From the NCBI RefSeq assembly GCF_901709675.1, contig NC_051098.1, forward strand, positions 4,476,000-4,539,999: DNA of 64,000 nt, read 5' to 3'. The first letter of the stretch is position 1. Each line of letters opens with the position of its first letter. Below are positions 58,001-64,000 of this stretch, piece after piece. The notes under the pieces are model-generated. The model saw only the letters and a list, made by a program, of their open reading frames with translations, made no database searches and had not been told where the DNA came from. The translations under genes were made by a program, and so were the position numbers. Source of the stretch: Syngnathus acus. Taxonomy: Eukaryota > Chordata > Actinopteri > Syngnathiformes > Syngnathidae.

Positions 58001-61000
58001 GCACCCAACCATCCACACTCGCACTCACACCTATGGGCAATTTGGAGTGCTCAATCGGCCTACCAGGCATGTTTTTGGAATGTGGGAGGAAACCGGAGTG
58101 CCTGGAGAAAGCCCACACCTCAACGTTTTTCTACCAATACCCTCACTCTCTATCCTCTGAATGTGTCCAAGCCATTTCATCTGCTCTCCTGACTCTGAAG
58201 GCCCTTGCATCATATATCACACTTGACACTTTCCTCCACCCTTTCGAACCCACTTGACTCTGTTTTTTTTCCCACGGTTAGGATTTGTCTTGGCATTTGA
58301 CCCTGTTGTCTCATCTTAATTCCTCTCCCTTCAAGGGCATGCCTCCACTTTTCTAAATGTCCATCCACCTGCTCCATGCTATCATAGCAGATCATAAACT
58401 GCCATCTGTGAACATTATTTGAGTCCAACCACATTTGTCAGCTCATCGATTGTTATCCAAAGACGAAGAGGCTCGCTGATGCAGTTCTCACCTCTACCCT
58501 GAACTCTTTGGTTACACCCACAGCACACCTCATCACTGTCCTACAGCTGTTACACATGTTGTGTTGTATTCGAACATAACTTCCCTGCTACTCCAGGCTT
58601 TCTCACGCGGTACAGAGCCACTCTCTTAGTATCCTCTCATAAGTTTACTAACTGAAAACATCAAATTCGATTATCTGAGAAAGTGAAAAAGCATTGCTGA
58701 TAGTTAATACCACACTGAGAATATATATGATAGTCATCTATTTTTATTTATGTAGCTTCATTATAACATGTTTGCCCAAATCTAAATGCTTGCAACAGAT
58801 TAAGTGGCTTCTGTGTGCCTATAAAAATAAAACCCAACAATTTATGACATCCTCTTGACCTCTGTAATAGTTATCTAGCGAGCAGGCTGACAAAGTTGAG
58901 CATGACTGAGTCATTTAGACAGCTTAAAGATTAGCGTGACTGCAATATCCCATCCAGTGTATATTTACTGCACAATTTATGTCCAACACTTACTCACAAG
59001 TACTCATTTGTCTTATAATTTAAGACATGTTAACAACTGAAGTAATTGATGGTGCAACATGGGTTTAGTTTTTACTCTGCAATGGTGTGAATGTCAGCAT
59101 GAAAAGTTATCTCTATGTGTGATGTGACTGATGTATATTATACCTTTCAGCCAAAGTCAGCTGGGAAACGCTCTTGTTCTGAACCCTGAAAAGGGCAAAC
59201 AGTTATAGAAATGGATGGCTTTTTGTATCCGTATAATGGAATGAAGAACTTGGAATTGATTGTTTTTCCAAATGTTTTTTTTGGTTGTTATTGCAGGAGA
59301 CTGCCTGCTGGATCAGCCCCAGAGGCAGCTGTCTCTCCCAGATAACCTGCCCGGCTCCAGTTACAGTCTTCATAGTCAGTGTGAACTGGCTTTTGGGGAT
59401 GGCTCCAAGCCGTGCCCCTACATGCAACCCTGCACCAAACTGTGGTGCACGGGGAAAGCTCGTGGACAGCTGGTCTGTCAAACCAGACACTTTCCCTGGG
59501 CAGATGGCACCAGCTGTGGCACTGGTAGGGTGTGTTACCAAGGGGCCTGCACTGAGAAGAACACAACCATCCACATCAAGGTGTGGTATGCTGTTTGAAT
59601 AATGGGACATTTTATTCTGAATAATCACGAAATAGCACAGCTTCAGTAGAACCTTGCTATTTTTATTCTTCAAACACTTTTCCCTCATAAATTGCATGTT
59701 TAATATTGGTGGTATTGTATAAACCACCCAAAATTTTAGATGCCATGACACTAACCAAATTGATTCAAGTTCTGTCTACCAAACACAACTGTTGTGTTTC
59801 TGTCTGATTAATAGAGTCTTTCATCTATCACCTATTTGGTATAAATTATAAAGTAGTCTTGGTGGGTACATGCACTGTCATTTGATTTTTGCATCTCAGT
59901 AATGGTTTGATCGCTTTGTAAAGAACACCATCAATTTTTTTTTAGTTGGACTCCTGCAATTTCTTGACAGAATTATTTCTCAACCTATTTAACAAACATT
60001 TTGGGCAGTATTGATGAAAATGTTTCAGCAACAAATTTATCACATCGGATTGACCAATCCAATTACGTATGTACTCTATTATCCGGATTATAACCCGCTA
60101 TTTTTTTTAACAAGCTTTGAACCCTGCGTCTTATAGTCCAATGAGGCTTATCTATAGATTTTTAAATTATTTTTATGATATTGTATGATTTTCTTATGTA
60201 TGGAAATTAAACATTAACACACCTGCGGTTTATAGTCTAGTGCGGTTAATATATGGATAAAACAGGATTTTCACCTAATTTTAGCTGGTGCGGTTTATTC
60301 AGGTGCGGTTTATAGTCCAGAAATTACGGTACAACAAAACCTTTACACATGGTCACATGTCATCATTGCAATCAATTGGCTTGTGCTATGGCATACCACA
60401 AAAGTGTTTTGAGTCTTGCTAAAAAGGGTATCACAAATGCCACGCTGAAGCTTGGCAAAAGTTGGCCATCACATTTAAAATGTCTCAGGCATATTCTATT
60501 TTGAGTGGTGGTAGAGTTATTTCTGCTATTTGTCTCAGGTGGATGGTAGATGGGGGAAGTGGGGCTCATTTGGAGATTGTTCCAGAACATGTGGGGGAGG
60601 TGTCCAACTGGCCAGGAGAGAGTGTAACAACCCAGTACCTGAGAACGGAGGCAAATATTGCTATGGCCTTCGAATTAAGTATCGTTCCTGTAACCTCAAC
60701 CCTTGTCTTGATACAGGTATATGGCCCTATCTATACGTACATTACATTTTTATCACAGGACCTTGGATTCTACATCAGAAATTATCAACTGGTTGCCATT
60801 TGTTTTGCACCTTTAGATAAGAGTTTCCGTGAAGAGCAGTGTGAAGCGTTCAATGGCATAAACCTGAACACCAACAGACTGGGCTCGTCTGTGGTCTGGG
60901 TTCCTAAGTATTCTGGCATTTCCCCCAAGGACAAATGCAAGCTCATCTGTCGTGCCAATGGGACTGGTTATTTCTATGTCCTTGCCCCCAAGGTACGTAA

Positions 61001-63008
61001 AACCTTTCCCCATGTAGTGAAACACAATGACGGTCAGTAATAAAAACTATTAAATTACATGTTATATAAAAGTTGGACACTGTTCAGAAATTCATCTGTC
61101 GTGTAGCATGTCGTGATTCAATATCCGCACCCTGCAGGTTGTTGATGGCACACCCTGTTCGCCGGACTCCACTGCTGTATGTGTTCAGGGAAGATGCATC
61201 AAAGCAGGCTGCGATGGGAAGCTTGACTCCAAGAAAAAGTTTGACAAATGTAGCGTGTGTGGCGGTGACAACCAGAGCTGTAAGAAGGTCTCCGGAATGT
61301 TCACAAAACCCATGTATGTAGTTTGTATGAGATTTGTCAGCATGTTTGAGAAACTCTGTCCAAACAGGACACACCCAAAGAACGATAAAGCTACTTTTAA
61401 GGATAACGAGCAGCCTAAACATTATTTTTACAGTGCATACATTATTGATTGAAGGTGCTGTACATCCCAGAAATAAAAGTCCTTAATACCTTTAATGGTA
61501 TACTAATAACTTAATACAAGGATAGTACAAACAAAGGTACTGCTTTAACAGCTTTGGAAATAACTCATTTACAAGAAGTCTTGATTGTCATCTTCAGTGG
61601 ATTGGAAAAAAAATCGGAGTCTATCTGAAACCACACAAGAATGTTGTGGTTTCTTTTTTACTCCATGCCACAGTTTTCTGGATATTGATTAACAGTTATG
61701 TTGTTAACAAACAAAAAACAAAGAGAAAAACTTGCTTTATTCTGTCATTCTGTTTATTCTGTAAAGGATTTAATCCCAACAACACAGGAATGCAACAAAC
61801 AAGCAGCGTCTAACAAACGCCGGACTTAAATACAGTGATACTATGATTGAACTTTGTTACTGAAATTTAATTCAAAATAATGACTATTTTTCACAATTTA
61901 CAATTCTTCCAAGTGACTTAATAAATGACCCCAACCATTATTTGGTCAAAATACACAAATGGATAAGTAATGACAACTTAAACCCTATTTCTAAAACTCA
62001 ATTACTTAATTTGGGGTCATGCAAATGATCCAGTGAATCAGCAGGCTTAGCTGCCAAGTGTGGGGTAGAGAAACTTGCTGTGGGTTGTTATTTCCTTTTA
62101 GACTTGATGGGTGGGAAGGAACTCCAGACACCCAAGAATTTATAAACAGTGAAAATATCAATATTTATTTCCTTTTTATGTCATTTTATTTCAACTCACC
62201 TGGAATGTTTACGTCTATGCTCTTTTCCAGTCATGGCTATAACTTTGTGGTGACGCTGCCTGTTGGCGCATCAAACATCGACATCCGCCAGCGGGGTTAC
62301 CGAGGAATTGTCAGTGATGAAAACTACCTTGCAGTTAAGAACAGGCATGGGAAGTACCTGCTGAATGGCAACTATGTGGTGTCAGCTGCGGAGCGCGACC
62401 TGATAGTGAAGGGCAGCCTGTTGCGCTACAGTGGCACTTCAACATCTGTGGAGATTCTTCAGTCCACGAGGCCGCTGCAAGAGGCACTGACAGTGGAGGT
62501 GCTCTCAGTAGGGAAGATGACCCCTCCCAGAGTGCGCTACTCCTACTACCTTGCCAAAGAGAGTAAAGAGGAGAAGGTCTTACGGAAAGAGGAGAAGAAC
62601 CATGCGTCACACAATAGCGTCTTACTGAATGGCAACAAAGTAGAAGCCCAGAAAAAGCTAATGGGGAAGCAACCAATAAAGCACTGGGTGACCGGAAGCT
62701 GGGATGCATGCACAGTAACTTGTGGTAGCGGCCTGCAGAAGAGGCTGGTGATGTGTCAGAATATAGAGGGGAATCCAGCCTTTGGCTGTAACAGTGCTGT
62801 CAGACCTGTTGCTCTGAGAGCGTGTGGAGATCCATGTCCCATTTGGGATGTCGGGGCCTGGTCTCACTGTTCCAAATCCTGCGGCAGGGGCTTTAAACGG
62901 CGACCAGTGCGCTGTATGACTGAGAATGGACTTCAACTGCCGAGAGACCACTGCTCCGGAAGAAGGAAGCCTCAGGAGCTGGACCTCTGTTATCTGAGAC
63001 TGTGTTAA
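52051..63008 (+). CDS. adamts15: ADAMTS15: secreted zinc metalloprotease with thrombospondin motifs
   Basis: Eight exons, 52051-52989, 54392-54524, 55847-56014, 59297-59580, 60539-60716, 60817-60992, 61138-61313 and 62231-63008, join to 943 aa. The layout is signal peptide ([17 protein letters not shown]), prodomain with cysteine switch RCGVTP (C167), furin site RSKR/F207, and metalloprotease with H355-E-L-G-H359 and H365. Then come disintegrin-like (GDCLLD), central TSP1 ([14 protein letters not shown]), cysteine-rich (GDNQSCKKV at its end), spacer and two C-terminal TSP1 repeats ([11 protein letters not shown] and [15 protein letters not shown]), ending [12 protein letters not shown]. The C-terminus and synteny identify ADAMTS15, a versican/aggrecan-type proteoglycanase. 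The first exon fuses what are exons 1 and 2 in adamts8. The ATG at 52051 is used; the frame is open 18 bp further upstream but only to a GTG. Confidence 0.96.
54553..54922 (+). mobile_element. hAT-like short element (family B, copy 3) in adamts15 intron 2
   Basis: The body matches 50482-50818 (gggaccaccattatga, ccactgctttggcggaata). It ends ccagttgacaatccctgg; the left terminus is eroded. It begins about 30 bp after the exon 2 splice donor. Confidence 0.75.
56583..56903. mobile_element. hAT-type MITE family F (unoccupied sister copy) in adamts15 intron 3
   Basis: It runs from taggggtgtcaaactc to ttgacacctgtg with perfect 8-bp duplications ctttaaat (56575-56582, 56904-56911). At tgactgtcaacccaaa it lacks the 1.08-kb insertion present in the copy at 17644-19063. 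Confidence 0.92.
57876..58117 (-). mobile_element. tRNA-derived SINE (copy 6), head lost
   Basis: The tail and body match the copy at 9639-10001 (tatccattgtctgtaccgc, caatcggcctaccaggcat). The part with the tRNA-like promoter is missing. Located in the large adamts15 intron 3. Confidence 0.85.
60074..60329 (+). mobile_element. 256-bp TA-flanked MITE (family D) in adamts15 intron 4
   Basis: Left end ctctattatccggattata and right end tagtccagaaattacgg are inverted repeats flanked by TA (60072-60073, 60330-60331). Internal gcggtttatag words repeat. It is a short relative of 29112-29965. Confidence 0.85.
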
Positions 63009-63713
63009 CGCTGACAAATACCACATCATTATCATGGTTGTTACTCGATTGTTTTTGTTGGTTGAAAATACAATCAAATGCCACATGACTGCAGCTGACA
63101 GGGTGTTGGACCAACATAACAAAGTCACTGATGACGGCGAGGGTCTTCCTCAGACCTTCTGTTTACAGGAGAGGAACATGTTTTGCTCTCCTCACCTGTC
63201 GAACCAACTGAGGCAGGTTGGACTTTATTTAAGTCTACCTCTTCCGGGACATGTGAAATGCGCTTCTGCATTCACAAGTAATACCTGGCATTCATCAGAG
63301 GATGTTTCAAGAGCAGAAAAGTTCAGGCTAACTCATACGATTTCAAGAGTCTGCTTGAACCCTGTGTTGTTATGAATAATGTAATGTGTGTTACCTGTGA
63401 AATTACTTTTTTTCCATTTCAGCAAAGAAACTGGTGGAAATGTGAAACGCAGTACTGTATTGGAAATATTTAACTGAAATGTTATGTTCCTGTGTTTTTG
63501 TTTCAGTGCTGTTGGCCAGTGAACAATTACCTTAGGCTAGAGTTGCACTATCGGTCTAATTGTCCAATTCGGATTTAGCGTCTATCAGATTTTTTTAAAT
63601 GACTATTACATGTATTTTCAAAATACGCATATCAAATACCACCATTTACATTTTACAATCATGCAATTTAGTTGGCCAGGACTGACTCTTCCCATCATTA
63701 AGTTACCGTTTTT
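63009..63713 (+). other. adamts15: adamts15 3' UTR region
   Basis: Follows the stop codon. I see no canonical AATAAA before the element at 63716, so the transcript either uses a variant signal or extends into or past that element. Confidence 0.45.
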
Positions 63714-63715
63714 TT

Positions 63716-64000
63716 CCATGTATAATGCGCAAAATTTAACTAATTTATTGTCCTAAAATCTGGGGTGCGCATTATACATAGTACAAATTTTTTATTTTTT
63801 TTTATTTTATTTTTTTTTATCCGGATATCATACAGAGGCCGCCATTACAGATGCGCTTTCTTCTCTGCTGTTCACTTCAAACACGCGCCATACGAACACA
63901 ATGCTCTCGTATCAGACGCTTGCTCGATCACCTGCTCGTTTGCTGCCACAATGTACCCTACACAAATCCGAAACATTTCTTCGCTATTGAGTTTGCTAGC
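63716..64000 (+). mobile_element. TA-flanked element (family E), runs off the window
   Basis: It starts ccgttttttttccatgtat after TA (63714-63715) and has the subterminal gtgcgcattatac word. It continues with sequence nearly identical to the interior of the element at 13862-14772 (for example gctctcgtatcagacgcttg). The right end is beyond the window. Confidence 0.85.

Noticed and set aside
41393-63008. Naming the two protease genes the other way round, or as adamts1/adamts5
   Set aside because: The core of the minus-strand gene matches ADAMTS8 and the C-terminus of the plus-strand gene matches ADAMTS15, and zbtb44 lies beside adamts8 as in human.

Overview
This is vertebrate nuclear DNA, almost certainly from a teleost fish (probably a percomorph; I cannot name the species). 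The evidence is spliced genes with GT-AG introns, a Rex3 retrotransposon, tRNA-derived SINEs and many short hAT-type and TA-flanked (Tc1/mariner-type) elements.

The window holds three protein-coding genes in the order zbtb44 (minus), adamts8 (minus), adamts15 (plus). As I recall, human chromosome 11q24 has the same order and orientations, so this is conserved synteny. All three coding sequences assemble into open frames: zbtb44 (5 coding exons, 669 aa), adamts8 (9 exons, 946 aa) and adamts15 (8 exons, 943 aa). The two ADAMTS genes are head-to-head with about 2.2 kb between start codons. They encode paralogous secreted zinc metalloproteases with signal peptide, prodomain, furin site, HELGH catalytic site, disintegrin-like, thrombospondin, cysteine-rich and spacer parts. 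zbtb44 encodes a nuclear BTB/POZ protein with four C2H2 fingers.

Layout: 1-20.5 kb is gene-free and dominated by transposable elements, including a nested stack (5.7-9.6 kb), a nearly full-length Rex3 cut by a TA-flanked element (12.35-16.37 kb) and a hAT-in-hAT insertion (17.6-19.1 kb). 20.6-37.2 kb is zbtb44, with a possible long 3' UTR and introns carrying SINEs, a LINE tail and a pogo-like remnant. 37.2-41.3 kb is intergenic with two unusual retroposon/palindrome elements. 41.4-50.1 kb is adamts8, 50.1-52.0 kb the shared upstream region, and 52.05-63.0 kb adamts15, followed by the start of another TA-flanked element.

I found no operon, CRISPR, viral or prokaryotic system. The unusual material is the transposon stratigraphy: many insertions keep readable target-site duplications, and several have an empty-site relative in the same window, so their relative ages can be read directly. 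Coordinates of exons come from reading splice sites by eye and from homology remembered for the families; no alignment or search was run.
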